A DNA stretch of 40,071 bases, from NCBI GenBank assembly GCA_943333275.1, contig CALQSQ010000053.1, forward strand, positions 1 to 40,071. The letters are read 5' to 3'. This document shows, piece by piece, positions 9,001 to 17,529 of this stretch. The notes under the pieces are model-generated. The model had not been told where the DNA came from and ran no database searches. It saw only the letters and a program-made list of their open reading frames with translations. Each line of letters begins with the position of its first letter. Within the stretch, counting starts at the first letter, position 1. Position numbers and translations under genes: made by a program. Origin of the DNA: Akkermansia muciniphila. GTDB lineage: Bacteria; Verrucomicrobiota; Verrucomicrobiia; Verrucomicrobiales; V1-33.

Positions 9001-9336
9001 GATCATGGCGCGCTCGATGAGGCGGGTGATCTCGCGGTGCGTGAGGGTGGATCTGTCTCCACCGCGGGCTTCCAGTTCGCGGGACACGGCGGCGGACAGG
9101 GTGCTGACGAGCTGCTGGTTTTTCTCGTTAAAAATATCCTGCTCCTGGCGGGCGAGCAGTAGATTGGTGAGGGCGTCGCCGATCATCTTGGAGACGTCCG
9201 AGGAGGAATACAATTGCTGGCCGTTGGTGCCGCCGACGGGTGCCAGCCACTCGAAGCGCGGCTGGTTGGAGGTCTTTGATTGGCGTACGACTTCCTTGAG
9301 GTGGATGTCTTCTTCGATGGTATTTCTTGCGATCAT
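6055..9336 (-). CDS. nrdA: Ribonucleoside-diphosphate reductase, alpha (large) subunit, class I
   Basis: Reduces ribonucleotides to deoxyribonucleotides in the cytoplasm, together with an NrdB-type radical subunit not present in this window. The 1093-residue product carries, in order, a degenerate ATP-cone-like region (about 45-130), a full ATP cone (about 158-247), the RNR N domain and the ten-stranded barrel. Active-site residues are readable: Cys497 in SSCYL, Asn709/Cys711/Glu713 in NLCTE and Cys726 in CNLGS. The C-terminal redox pair is Cys1089/Cys1092 in CEACQ. It is longer than E. coli NrdA (761 residues) mainly through the N-terminal extension and insertions. The frame is open to a TTG at 9381; ATG 9336 is preferred. 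The upstream region shows a promoter overlapped by NrdR-like boxes. Confidence 0.96.
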   Translation of the reverse strand: MIARNTIEEDIHLKEVVRQSKTSNQPRFEWLAPVGGTNGQQLYSSSDVSKMIGDALTNLLLARQEQDIFNEKNQQLVSTLSAAVSRELEARGGDRSTLTHREITRLIERAMIQHNAYDVARAFITSYASGNHHQFVNQMAQDSLSAADIKPSLHRPACRIIRRNGEVVAWDENKVEIAVRKAFLSQHLDSSPAEDIARCLTAQFRASGQHLINIEDLQDRVQEELMKQGHYKVAAAYILYRNHRAEARLRSEDESRQDALVQQETMLLIKEPDGTSFLWDGTELRKRIDYARLGLDLCLSFDQIEKELRRSLYPEMTRSDLNTTIMLNSNTLIERDADFAKFAGRILLTFIYEEALGWSITKDGPEQLAEFHRRGFKANLQRAVEIDRVNPALLEMQLTKLATALDPLADMEFDYLGVQTLYDRYLIVDKTGPIARRLETPQLFFMRVAMGLFVQEKKETQTDHILELYGLYKSRRFCSSTPTLFTSGTLHSQLSSCYLYKVDDSIESIMIRGIAENAFLSKWAGGLGGSWTAVRGTGGYIKGTNGESQGVIPFLKLHNDQLLAVNQGGKRKGSGCAYLETWHNDIFDFLQLRLGVGDERRRTLDMNTANWIPDLFMKRLTARQDWTLFRANEVPDLHEIYGRAFETRYTEYEAKAAAGEIWSRTIPALELWKAMLKMLFETGHPWITFKDPCNVRSPQDHVGVIHSSNLCTEITLNTSADETAVCNLGSIILENHLDEHGNIDHPKLRATIRTAVRALDNVIDINFYPTAAAERSNKRHRPIGLGVMGLANALYLKNIPFASEAAVEFNDEFMEAIAYYAYEASSDLAAEFGSYSSFQGSKWQRGLMPQDTLEMLERERGVTIDVPRGGKMNWAPLREKIRTQGMRNSNVLAIAPTATISNIMGTTPCIEPTYKNLFGKGNLSGDFTILNPFLVRDLKSAGLWDDAMLDRLRYRNGELEEIQEIPDDIKAKYLTAFKIPPTYIIQAAARRQKWIDQSQSTNLWFEGTNMGDLSRMYREAWTRGLKTTYYLRNTAASNIEQVAGGAQKEMRHTNAIAASKARTDASNEAEMTPTQIACSLAARANGGECEACQ

Positions 9337-9396
9337 GGTAGTGGCTGGTCGAGGTTGGAATTTCGGATGGAACGGTGGCAAAAGGGCGGTCTTGGT

Positions 9397-9419
9397 GGCG
9401 CGAGGGCCTCTCTCGCGCC
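9397..9419 (-). repeat. Perfect hairpin in the nrdA leader
   Basis: An 8-bp perfect inverted repeat, GGCGCGAG (9397-9404) and CTCGCGCC (9412-9419), with a 7-nt loop. It lies about 60 nt upstream of the nrdA ATG inside a predicted leader of about 270 nt. No T-run follows, so it is not a typical terminator. It could be an mRNA structure affecting nrdA translation or a dispersed GC-rich repeat; the sequence does not decide. Confidence 0.5.
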
Positions 9420-9586
9420 GGGTTATCCCCGTAGCGTTCCAGCCAGATTTCGTGCCTTAATCGGAATTCTTAATTTTTAGAATTGTGGATAACTCTGTGT
9501 AAAACTAAGGGGCAATTTGTGAACGACGTCACTTGGATCGGGGAGAAATCTGGAAATTACGGCTCGCATGACAAATTGCAGTGTGG

Positions 9587-9602
9587 CCACAACAGGTTGT
9601 GG
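9587..9602. promoter_or_regulatory. Second NrdR-box-like palindrome
   Basis: CCACAACAGGTTGTGG is a perfect palindrome with 7-bp arms around AG. It matches about 11 of 16 positions of the NrdR box consensus (acaCwATATATwGtgt). Its centre is 30 bp (about three helical turns) from the other box, close to the 31-32 bp usually seen between paired NrdR boxes. It lies just after the predicted nrdA transcription start. Confidence 0.6.
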
Positions 9603-9611
9603 CTGGCCGTG

Positions 9612-9641
9612 AATATACACTACATAATGTGGTTTTGACAA
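9612..9641 (-). promoter_or_regulatory. Predicted sigma-70-type promoter of nrdA
   Basis: On the minus strand, TTGTCA (9636-9641) and TATATT (9612-9617) are separated by 18 bp, a good match to vegetative -35 and -10 elements. Transcription would begin near 9605, giving a leader of about 270 nt before the nrdA ATG. The spacer contains an NrdR-like box, as expected for repression by promoter occlusion. Confidence 0.6.
9617..9632. promoter_or_regulatory. NrdR-box-like operator
   Basis: ACACTACATAATGTGG matches 13 of 16 positions of the NrdR box consensus. It overlaps the -10 element and spacer of the predicted nrdA promoter. NrdR is the widespread repressor of ribonucleotide reductase genes that senses (d)ATP; no nrdR gene is in the window. 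Confidence 0.65.
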
Positions 9642-9876
9642 GACAAAATCACAAATTCGTCAAACTTTCCGGCCTCTAAATTCATGCCAATGTCGAGGAA
9701 AAAATATTAATTCATCTTAAGTAATTATCTTAAAATTATAGGATCGTTGGAAATCCCTTTGTATGAGGGGATTGTGAAGGATCAAATGGGATTGGCGTGT
9801 CAAGGGGTGGAGAAAATTTTTGAACGAAAATTTTGCCACTGAGGCGTAAAAAATCGGTGCTCGTCAACTCTTAGAA
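9642..9876. other. AT-rich divergent intergenic region
   Basis: No gene is seen between the nrdA promoter and the next gene on the plus strand. The stretch is markedly AT-rich compared with its surroundings. It contains a direct repeat of ATCTTAA (9714-9720 and 9727-9733, 13 bp apart) and two AAAATTTT tracts near 9815-9835. It must hold the promoter of the rightward PVC-type dehydrogenase gene, but I could not choose a convincing -35/-10 pair. Confidence 0.5.
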
Positions 9877-12678
9877 TTGAGTGCAACCTGCCGGGTGATA
9901 ATTCCACCCTATTCCAATACTTCGGCGGCGCGAGCCGGAATGGTTTTACTGGTGTTGCTTGCGCAAACTGGCCTGGCCCAGACTCCCGGAGGGACGGCGA
10001 AATTTGGGGAGCAGACGTTTTCGTTTCCGGCGGAGTATACTCTGGACCGGGTGGCGGGTTCGCCGTTGGTGGACAGGCCGATTGAGGCGAGTTTTGACGA
10101 CCGGGGCCGGCTTTACGTCACGGAATCGTCCGGCACGAATGATCCTGCGGAGGTTCAGAGGGAGAGCAAGCCGCACCGGGTGCTGAGGCTGACGGATCGG
10201 GACGGGGACGGGGTTTATGACGGGCGGACGGTTTTCGCCGAGGGATTGATGTTTCCGGAAGGGTGTCTTTGGAAGGATGGGGCATTGTATGTGGCGGCGG
10301 TGCCGGAAATTTGGAAATTTACCGATGCCGATGATGACGGCGTGGCGGAAAAACGGGAGGTGTGGTTTGATGGGAAAACGATGACGGGCTGCGTCAATGA
10401 TTTGCACGGCCCGTATGCAGGGCCGGATGGGTGGATGTATTGGTGCAAGGGGGCCTTCGCCGAGCAGACCTACGATCTGCCGGGCCAGCCGGGGTGGACG
10501 ACCCGGGCATCGCATGTCTTCAGGGCGAGGATGGATGGATCGGGGATCGAGCCGGTGTTCACGGCGGGGATGGATAATCCGGTGGGGCTGGCGTGGACTC
10601 CGGAGGGGGACTTGGTTGTATCGGGAACCTTTTTCCAAAGTCCCGCGGGTGGACAACGCGATGGATTGATTCACGCAATCTATGGTGGCGTGTGGGGAAA
10701 GGATCACGATGTGCTGTCCGGTCATCCACGCACTGGGGGACTGATGCCGCCCATGACGCACCTGGGACCGGCCGCGCCCTGCGGGATGACGCGGTATGGG
10801 CGCGATCTGTTGGTGTGCCAGTTCAATCTGCGGCAGGTGTCGCGGCATGTTTTGCAGCCGCAGGGGGCGACTTATGTGACGCGCGATGAACCGTTTCTGT
10901 TGTGTGATCAGGCGGATTTTCATCCCACGGATGTGCTGCAGGCGAGCGATGGAAGCGTGCTGGTGGTGGATACGGGAGGCTGGTATAAACTTTGCTGCCC
11001 GACCTCGCAGATCGCCAAGCCGGAGGTGCTGGGAGCGATCTATCGTCTGAGAAAAACTGGCGGTGAGGTTCCGGTGTCGGCTCCGGCTCCGCAATGGACG
11101 AATGGTGACGTGGAGGATGCCGCGTTGCAAATGGAGCATTTGCGTTCCACCGAGGCGCACGTTCGGAGACGGGCGGCGGAGGCGCTGGGGAGGTCCCATA
11201 CGAGGGCGGCGGTGCCGGCTCTGCTGCAGGCGCTGACGGCGCCGGAGGTGGATCGGTTTCTTTTCCATGCGCTGAGTTATGCGCTGCTGCAGATCCGGGA
11301 TGTCGCGGCGACGCGGGGGGGATTGGCCAGTGAGAATCCCACGGTGGCGGCGGCCTGCCTGTATGCGCTGCAGCAAATGCCGGAGGGAAATCTCACGCCT
11401 GCCGAGGTGCTGCCGAGTCTGGGATCGACCGATGCCAGGTTGCGCGTGGCGGCGATGTTTGTGATCCATCAGCATGGCAACTGGCAGGAGGAAATCAAAG
11501 CGTGGGTGTCGGGTCCGCGGACTGCGGAAAGCATGAAGGCGCTGGGCCGCGTGGTGGAACATTTTGCCGGCGAGGGCTGGGTGCAGGAATGGCTGGGCGG
11601 GGAACTGGGGAAGTCCCAGGACAATGACCGGCGGCATTTCCTGCTGAAATTAATGCAGGGGGCCTCGCGCAAGGAGCTGCCCGGGGCGTGGGCCGGGCCG
11701 CTGATGAAGCTGCTCGAACAGGCGGACGAATCGTTGCAACTCGGGGCCTTGGAAGTGCTCAAATCCGCGCGGCCCCAGGGGCAAGAAGCATGCGAGAATC
11801 TCCTGCGCGAAATGGCGGCAGACTCCAGCCGTTCCATGGCGGTGCGCATTGGAGCGCTGGCGGCGCGGACCACCAGGGAAATGAGTGATGGCGAATTTTC
11901 CCTGATTCTTGATCAAATCAAGACGCGGGCGCAGTCACTGCCCGCACTGCTGGCGGACAAAATCCTCACGGTGCCCCAACTCCGCAAGTTGGCGCCCCTG
12001 GTGATGGAGGCCGGGATTCTGGAGCGTCCGGCCCTGGTGAAATGTTTCATGGGTTGCGATGATCCGGAGGCCAGTACGGCTCTGGTGAAGGCGTTAAAGA
12101 CGTCGGATACATATGTCTCCCTTCCCCGCGGCCTGCTGCTTGAGGTGATCGCCGGGATGCCCGCGGCGCTCCGCGACGAGATCACCACGGCCATTTCCCC
12201 TCCGGCTGCTGCGGAACAGATTGCCCGGCTGGAGGAATTGGAGAAATCCCTCCCGGCGGGTGATGTCGCCCGTGGGGTGGCGCTGTTTCAAAGTCCGCGG
12301 GCGGCTTGCATGTCCTGCCATCCGGTCGGCTACAAGGGTGGCAATCTCGGGCCGGATCTCAGCAAGGTGGGGGCCGTGCGCACGCGCCGCGATTTGTTGG
12401 AATCCATCGCCTTTCCCAGTGCGAGTTTCGTGCGCAGCTACGAGCCGATGCAGGTGACGCAATCAGATGGCACCACGAGTTACGGCATCCTTGCGAACCA
12501 GGATGCGGAGTCGATCACCCTCAATCTCAGTGCCGTGCTGCCGGCCGTGCGCATTCCGCGCGCGCAAATTCAGGCGATCACGCCAGGGACCTTTTCGCTG
12601 ATGCCGCAGGGTTTGGATCGCGTCCTGGGTGATCAGGATTTGGCGGACATTGTCGCCTACCTGCAATCGCTGAAATAA
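9877..12678 (+). CDS. PVC-type membrane-bound dehydrogenase with HEAT repeats and heme-binding domain
   Basis: A 933-residue exported protein. After a signal peptide (core MVLLVLLAQTGLAQ) comes a six-bladed propeller-like, sugar-dehydrogenase-type domain (about 45-400; motifs DRPIEASFDDRGRLYVTE, DRDGDGVYDG, NDLHGP, NPVGLAW and HPTDVLQASDGSVLVVD). A helical HEAT-repeat region follows (about 410-780), then a C-terminal cytochrome-c-like domain with CMSCH (Cys811, Cys814, His815). This order is characteristic of the 'putative membrane-bound dehydrogenase' and 'putative heme-binding domain' families expanded in Planctomycetes and Verrucomicrobia. Substrate is unknown; oxidation of a sugar or alcohol in the periplasm with electron transfer to the heme is inferred. 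The start is uncertain: TTG 9877 gives the longest frame, while GTG 9895 or ATG 9940 are alternatives around the signal peptide. Confidence 0.88.
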   Translation: MSATCRVIIPPYSNTSAARAGMVLLVLLAQTGLAQTPGGTAKFGEQTFSFPAEYTLDRVAGSPLVDRPIEASFDDRGRLYVTESSGTNDPAEVQRESKPHRVLRLTDRDGDGVYDGRTVFAEGLMFPEGCLWKDGALYVAAVPEIWKFTDADDDGVAEKREVWFDGKTMTGCVNDLHGPYAGPDGWMYWCKGAFAEQTYDLPGQPGWTTRASHVFRARMDGSGIEPVFTAGMDNPVGLAWTPEGDLVVSGTFFQSPAGGQRDGLIHAIYGGVWGKDHDVLSGHPRTGGLMPPMTHLGPAAPCGMTRYGRDLLVCQFNLRQVSRHVLQPQGATYVTRDEPFLLCDQADFHPTDVLQASDGSVLVVDTGGWYKLCCPTSQIAKPEVLGAIYRLRKTGGEVPVSAPAPQWTNGDVEDAALQMEHLRSTEAHVRRRAAEALGRSHTRAAVPALLQALTAPEVDRFLFHALSYALLQIRDVAATRGGLASENPTVAAACLYALQQMPEGNLTPAEVLPSLGSTDARLRVAAMFVIHQHGNWQEEIKAWVSGPRTAESMKALGRVVEHFAGEGWVQEWLGGELGKSQDNDRRHFLLKLMQGASRKELPGAWAGPLMKLLEQADESLQLGALEVLKSARPQGQEACENLLREMAADSSRSMAVRIGALAARTTREMSDGEFSLILDQIKTRAQSLPALLADKILTVPQLRKLAPLVMEAGILERPALVKCFMGCDDPEASTALVKALKTSDTYVSLPRGLLLEVIAGMPAALRDEITTAISPPAAAEQIARLEELEKSLPAGDVARGVALFQSPRAACMSCHPVGYKGGNLGPDLSKVGAVRTRRDLLESIAFPSASFVRSYEPMQVTQSDGTTSYGILANQDAESITLNLSAVLPAVRIPRAQIQAITPGTFSLMPQGLDRVLGDQDLADIVAYLQSLK

Positions 12679-12699
12679 GCCGTGGATATCAAATCAAAA

Positions 12700-12724
12700 G
12701 GGGCAGGGTGTGCGACCCTGCCCC
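12700..12724. terminator. Bidirectional hairpin terminator
   Basis: GGGGCAGGGT (12700-12709) pairs perfectly with ACCCTGCCCC (12715-12724) around a 5-nt loop. It lies in the 95-bp gap between two convergent genes and is flanked by AAAA on the left, so it can end transcription from both sides, although the T-tract on the plus strand is poor. Confidence 0.7.
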
Positions 12725-12773
12725 CTTCGAGCGATTTGGAATGCGGAGGCCAAAATCGACCCTGGCCCGCTGG

Positions 12774-15700
12774 TTATTGAAGAGTGGCTCTGGCCCGGCC
12801 GAAATAAATCTCGCCGGAATTTGGCAGGCGGGTGGTCAGACGGTAGGTCACCGTGGCGGTGCCGTCACCATTTGAAACCTGGCGAACAAATGTGGCGGGT
12901 GTAGTGGACCACGTGCCGGGAGTAAGGGCTGTGGAGACTTCGACGGTCCAGTTAACATCCGTGGCCGCCAGGCTCTTGCGGAAGGAAACGGTGAAATATT
13001 CACCGCTCACCTGGGGCGGACTCAGGATGAAGGTTTCCGTGTTGGGGGTTACGTTCGGGGAGGCATCCGGGGCGTTGGGGTTGCCACCCGTGGCGTATTC
13101 GAGGAAGTTGGGGACCCCGTCCTTGTCCGGGTCAGCATTGCTGTCGGTGACACCATTGGCGGTTTTCCAAGTCGTGTAGGGCGTGACACCGCCGACGGTA
13201 TAGGTTTGCTCGGTGAGCGGCGACCAGTTGCCGGCGGCGTCGATGGACCGGGCGCGCACCACGTGGGTTCCGGCGGTGAAACCGGCGGGTACATTGGCCG
13301 AGGGCTGCTGGATGCGGAGGCGCGCGTTGAAGGTTAGGCGTGCGGAGTTGTTGGCCCGGAGGTGCGTTTCGACGGCAAACACGTTGTCACCCGTGACCAG
13401 ATCGCCGGGGGTGATGGGGACGGTCTGCCAGGTCTGGACATCGGTGGCGAGGGTGATGTCCGAGGAGGCGACGGTAGTGTGGCCGATGGCTCCTGCGGGC
13501 ATGTTCAGGCGGCCGATTTCCGTGCCATTGAGATATACAACACAGCCGTCCTCACGCATGACTTCGAGCGAGACACCGAATACCTGGGAGGGGTTGGGGA
13601 TGTTGACCTTGGTGCGGAAGTAGGTGGTGATGGGCTTCTGTATCCCGGCCGTTCCTGGATCGACATCGGTGTTGGACGAGGTGGTTTTGTAGAATCCGGA
13701 GGGCATTCCATTGCCGTGTCCAATCGGGGTGACGCCGCTTTTGGTCCAGACGGAATCGTCAAAGGCGGTTTCTTTCCAGGCGGTTCCTTGATTTGTCCCA
13801 TTATCGAGGAATTTCCAAACGGTTCCACCGGTTCCGGGGTTGATGCTGTTGGCGATGATCGTCCGCGCCGTGGCACCGGAACTGACCGAACCCAAGGGGA
13901 AGGCCACCGTTCCGGGATCCCTTGGGTCCCCGCCATCGACAGTAAACCAAATGGCACTGACACCGGGGTTGGACATGGCTACGGGCGTATTTTCCGGAAG
14001 CGGACCGCTCAGCGGGTTGAGCACGGGAGGATTCAGGGTCGCCGGTGTGTAGAGCGAATCGGCGCGCAGCTGGGCGATGACGGCGTCGTTGCGGGAGGCG
14101 AAGTAGTTGAGGAGCACGGTCTTGGCCCCGCGCCAGTCATCGGCCGTCCGGACGGTCCCCTTGGCATCGCCCCAGCGGGCTGACTCGGCGATCATGGCTG
14201 GTTCGAGAGTGGCGGCGAGTTGATTGATGCGGGCTTGGTTGGCGGCCACGGAGAGGACACCGTTTGGGTCAACGAGGTGCTTGTAGACGCGGTCGGCGAA
14301 CTTGAGCTGGTATTCCTTGCTGGGGGAGAGATCCTGATGAAGGAATTGCGCATTGTAGACAGAGGCGGTGCTCCAGGGAGCAAGGTTGTAGGTGCCAAAA
14401 GGGCCGGTGCGGTCCGTCACCCCGGTGTCGAAGGTATCCTCGCCGTCATGCGCGACGAAGATGAAGCCGGCGCCCCCGGTGCGGTTGCGCAGAGCGAAAT
14501 GGCTGTTTGGCACACTGTTGGCTGGCGTTTGCAGGCTGGAGAGAGGCCCATCTTCGTTGCCACTGAAGAAGGTCAGGATCATGTAGTCGATGAGGTTTTT
14601 CTCGTCGAGCAGCACGGGATCGGCGGTGGGAGTGAGGCCATTGGCGGCCCGACCGATGAGTTTGAAGTACTCGGCATTTTTTTCAGCAGTGGTGTAGGCG
14701 GGGTTTTGGACGGTGCCGTCGGCCTTGAGATCCTTACTGTAACGGTAGGCAGTGCGAGCCTGAACACGGAGGGATTCCCAGGCGGTGAGATTCCCGGCGG
14801 CGGCGGTGGTGGTGTAGGGGGCGCCTTCGGTCTTGATGACATCATAGTCTGTGGCTGCGCCACCCTTGTAGCTGGCCGCAAAGGCTGTTTCAGGGCGTTC
14901 CTGAACGGCATAGACTCCCCAGTAGACTCCATTGAGATAGAGATGGACGTAGCGGTTGCGCTGCGCGGGCTGCCCCATATCCTGCTGCATGTCGCTGCAG
15001 ACCTGATCACGCAGGAAGGTGTTGGTGGTCGAGTTCGCGGAGGACCAGGAGAAATTCTGGGCGCAGGTGAGGTCGAGTTCCGCGAAGTTGGGGGCTGCCG
15101 AGTCATCGCCAGCGAAGACCGGATACGTCAGTTTGGCGGCTCCATATTTATCACGGAAATAGATGCGGAAGCCGTGTTTGGGATTGGTTCCTGCCAACCC
15201 GTAGCCTCCGCGGATGGTGGCACCGCAGGGCACGTGGAAATTGTGGCTTACGCTGGCGGGGTCGTTGATCATTTCCATGCTGGCGGCGCGTTCCCAATCC
15301 GGGCCGGATTGGTTGGCGTGGGTGTAGATGCCGGTTGTGGGATCTGTCAGGAAGGGAACCGGCATGGTGAGGCAGACGCTCGGGATGGAGGCCAGGGAAT
15401 CCTTGGTCTCTGCCTGTCCTCCAATGCTGGGGTTGGCGTTGGTGACGATGATGGGATCCATGGCGTAATCCAGCAACTGGCCACTTAATCCGACGCCCGG
15501 AGCCGGCCAACCCGGGAGGGTGGCGGGTTGGGTGATGATGTCCGCAGGGAACACGTAGGTATGGGTCACGGGTCTGGTGGAAACCAGGCCGGCTTTGACA
15601 GCGATGACCCGCACCACGGTAGTTTGGGAAATATTCAGGGTGGCCAGGCCGGGATCGGTCGGGCTGGCGGGGGGCACTTCGGTCCCGTTGGTGGTGGTGG

Positions 15701-17453
15701 GCACGGTTCCGTTCGTGGTGTAATACATCGTGGCACCCGGGGTGGCAGAAGTAAGGTTGGTGGTGATGGGGGCGCTGAAGACGCCGCGTTCAATGCTGGC
15801 CACCACGGGAAGAACGAACCCGCTGCTGGCTTGGGTGGTGTTGGACGCTCCCGCCGTGGAGAATTCGAAGTAGGACTGCACCACCGGCTGCGTGATTCCG
15901 GTTCCGGAGAATTCGGACTGGACCAGGAAGGAACTGTTGGAACTGGAGCTATTGACCCCCTGGATGGCCAGGACGTTGTTTCCATTCAGCATGCTGGCTC
16001 GGAGGGCGCTGACATTGAATGGCACCTGAAGCAGGCTGGTGGAGATCAATCTTTCGGAATCGGCCACTGACTGGAAATTTAGAGATCCCGTGGCATTGGC
16101 CCGGGCGATTTCGGTGCCATTGAGGAAAGCGACGAAGCCGTCATTGTAACGCATTTTCAGAGACAGGGTCGTCAGAGGAGTGCCTGGAGCAAAATTGAAA
16201 GGCATCCGTGCATAGAGGGTGGGGGAAATGTTGAGCATCTGCGGCCCCACATCCGTTCCGGTATAGGAACCGGCTCCGGCACCCGGGACACCGCTGGGCA
16301 GCGTCAGCACAGCCAGTCCGCCATTGGCAAGGTCCCCAACGAGACGCATGGATGGGTCCCAACCGGTGAAGGTAGCTGGAACTGTCGTGGAATAAAACTC
16401 GAATTCATCACCACCGCCGCGCTCAAAGAATTCTGTTTGGAACAGATAATTACCCGGGGCAGGGAACGTGACCGTGCCAACGTGGTCTTGAGGTCCATGT
16501 AGTGTGGGATCTGTCATGACGTCCTCTCCTGGATCCACGAAATCGCCGTCTCCGTTCAGGTCGATGCGGATCAGGCTTCCGTCATCGGTGTTATTGCCAA
16601 AAGTGTAGGTGCCAGGCGTGGTAATGACGACGTATCCTGTGCCACGGGCAACATGATCCTCTCCTGGAACAGCAAATACAACATTGGTGACTCCATAGCG
16701 TCCGTCGCTACCCTGTTGATCGGCGGGTAAGAAATTGATAAATGGCCGGATTTGGAAATTCGTTTCCGTGGCACCGCCGCCGCCGGAGAGCAGGAGATCC
16801 GTTTCAGCCAGCGTGTCCACCGTCCCCGCAGGGCCGCGGCACTCCTGAACGGTGATGCCCGGAACCAGCATTCCGAAACCAAATCCGGTGGGACCGGAGG
16901 ACCAGCCGGTGGGGGTAAACGCCGCCGCCGTCCAGGTATTGCCCAGCGATCCATCCGGGGGAATCAGGTAATCGCCAGTGGCATCACCCGCCACGAAGGT
17001 GGTAGCCGTGAAAGGAAGGCCGAAGGAATTATCGGGCGGTTGTGCAGGGAAGGGATTGAACTCCGTGGATTTCGTGCCGCCGGGTGACACCAGCGTGAGA
17101 TACCCGCCGGCTTCATTGAGCACGAAATTGGTGTGCAACTGGGATCCGGCGACCGCCCGGTTTTTGCCCGAGGCAAAGACAACCAGAAATTCGCCTGGTT
17201 GGACCGTTACGGCCGGGAAGACCCATTTGGAAAGATTGCTGGAAGTGTCCGTAAGCCGCCAGCCCGAGAGGCTGACGGGGGTGGTGTCGGGATTGTAAAT
17301 TTCAATCCAGTCGGAAAAGGCGCCGTCTTCGTCGGCCAGCGTGAAGCTGTTGAAGGCCATGAATTCGGAGATGACTGGGACGGCAGGTGCGGTTCCCATG
17401 AGGCCCGCAAGGAAAAGCAGACCTGCGGTGAAGTGGCGAGGGGTTGATTTCAT
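12774..17453 (-). CDS. Secreted lamin-tail / CotH-kinase-like multidomain protein
   Basis: A 1559-residue exported protein with a clear signal peptide (cleavage near APAVP). Domains in order: a lamin-tail domain (about 25-150; ISEFMAFNS...DWIEIYNP...LSGWRLTD); a PA14-like or jelly-roll region containing the acidic LNGDGDFVDPGEDV segment (about 250-340); a chitobiase/hexosaminidase C-terminal-like module (about 570-640; ATMYYTTNGTVPTT); a CotH-like domain (about 690-1000; RGGYG, HGFRIYFRDKYG, LRDQVCSDM, VYLNGVYWGVY-type wording); further beta modules (about 1180-1420); and a Ca-binding DSNADPDKDGVPNFLEY stretch near 1434-1450. Such proteins are expanded in Verrucomicrobia and Planctomycetes. 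CotH proteins are atypical protein kinases in Bacillus spores, but activity here is unproven. Start ATG 17453 begins the signal peptide. Confidence 0.88.
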   Translation of the reverse strand: MKSTPRHFTAGLLFLAGLMGTAPAVPVISEFMAFNSFTLADEDGAFSDWIEIYNPDTTPVSLSGWRLTDTSSNLSKWVFPAVTVQPGEFLVVFASGKNRAVAGSQLHTNFVLNEAGGYLTLVSPGGTKSTEFNPFPAQPPDNSFGLPFTATTFVAGDATGDYLIPPDGSLGNTWTAAAFTPTGWSSGPTGFGFGMLVPGITVQECRGPAGTVDTLAETDLLLSGGGGATETNFQIRPFINFLPADQQGSDGRYGVTNVVFAVPGEDHVARGTGYVVITTPGTYTFGNNTDDGSLIRIDLNGDGDFVDPGEDVMTDPTLHGPQDHVGTVTFPAPGNYLFQTEFFERGGGDEFEFYSTTVPATFTGWDPSMRLVGDLANGGLAVLTLPSGVPGAGAGSYTGTDVGPQMLNISPTLYARMPFNFAPGTPLTTLSLKMRYNDGFVAFLNGTEIARANATGSLNFQSVADSERLISTSLLQVPFNVSALRASMLNGNNVLAIQGVNSSSSNSSFLVQSEFSGTGITQPVVQSYFEFSTAGASNTTQASSGFVLPVVASIERGVFSAPITTNLTSATPGATMYYTTNGTVPTTTNGTEVPPASPTDPGLATLNISQTTVVRVIAVKAGLVSTRPVTHTYVFPADIITQPATLPGWPAPGVGLSGQLLDYAMDPIIVTNANPSIGGQAETKDSLASIPSVCLTMPVPFLTDPTTGIYTHANQSGPDWERAASMEMINDPASVSHNFHVPCGATIRGGYGLAGTNPKHGFRIYFRDKYGAAKLTYPVFAGDDSAAPNFAELDLTCAQNFSWSSANSTTNTFLRDQVCSDMQQDMGQPAQRNRYVHLYLNGVYWGVYAVQERPETAFAASYKGGAATDYDVIKTEGAPYTTTAAAGNLTAWESLRVQARTAYRYSKDLKADGTVQNPAYTTAEKNAEYFKLIGRAANGLTPTADPVLLDEKNLIDYMILTFFSGNEDGPLSSLQTPANSVPNSHFALRNRTGGAGFIFVAHDGEDTFDTGVTDRTGPFGTYNLAPWSTASVYNAQFLHQDLSPSKEYQLKFADRVYKHLVDPNGVLSVAANQARINQLAATLEPAMIAESARWGDAKGTVRTADDWRGAKTVLLNYFASRNDAVIAQLRADSLYTPATLNPPVLNPLSGPLPENTPVAMSNPGVSAIWFTVDGGDPRDPGTVAFPLGSVSSGATARTIIANSINPGTGGTVWKFLDNGTNQGTAWKETAFDDSVWTKSGVTPIGHGNGMPSGFYKTTSSNTDVDPGTAGIQKPITTYFRTKVNIPNPSQVFGVSLEVMREDGCVVYLNGTEIGRLNMPAGAIGHTTVASSDITLATDVQTWQTVPITPGDLVTGDNVFAVETHLRANNSARLTFNARLRIQQPSANVPAGFTAGTHVVRARSIDAAGNWSPLTEQTYTVGGVTPYTTWKTANGVTDSNADPDKDGVPNFLEYATGGNPNAPDASPNVTPNTETFILSPPQVSGEYFTVSFRKSLAATDVNWTVEVSTALTPGTWSTTPATFVRQVSNGDGTATVTYRLTTRLPNSGEIYFGRARATLQ

Positions 17454-17529
17454 AATGAATTAGTGAAGGGTTCGATCCTGCCCGATTGGGTTAGTCAGGT
17501 GAGACTGGGAAAATTTTCAAAATTTGTCC

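Noticed and set aside
6997..9162. 721-codon open frame on the plus strand opposite nrdA
   Set aside because: Its product is a Gly/Val/Asp/Glu/Phe low-complexity sequence with no motif; it arises from the strong third-position GC bias of nrdA, whose protein is unmistakable.
9946..11637. 563-codon antisense frame under the PVC-type dehydrogenase gene
   Set aside because: Arg/His/Pro-rich, no domain pattern; shadow of the dehydrogenase gene.
14220..15488. 422-codon plus-strand frame inside the CotH-like gene
   Set aside because: Gly/Val/Glu-rich without motifs; the minus-strand product has recognisable domains.
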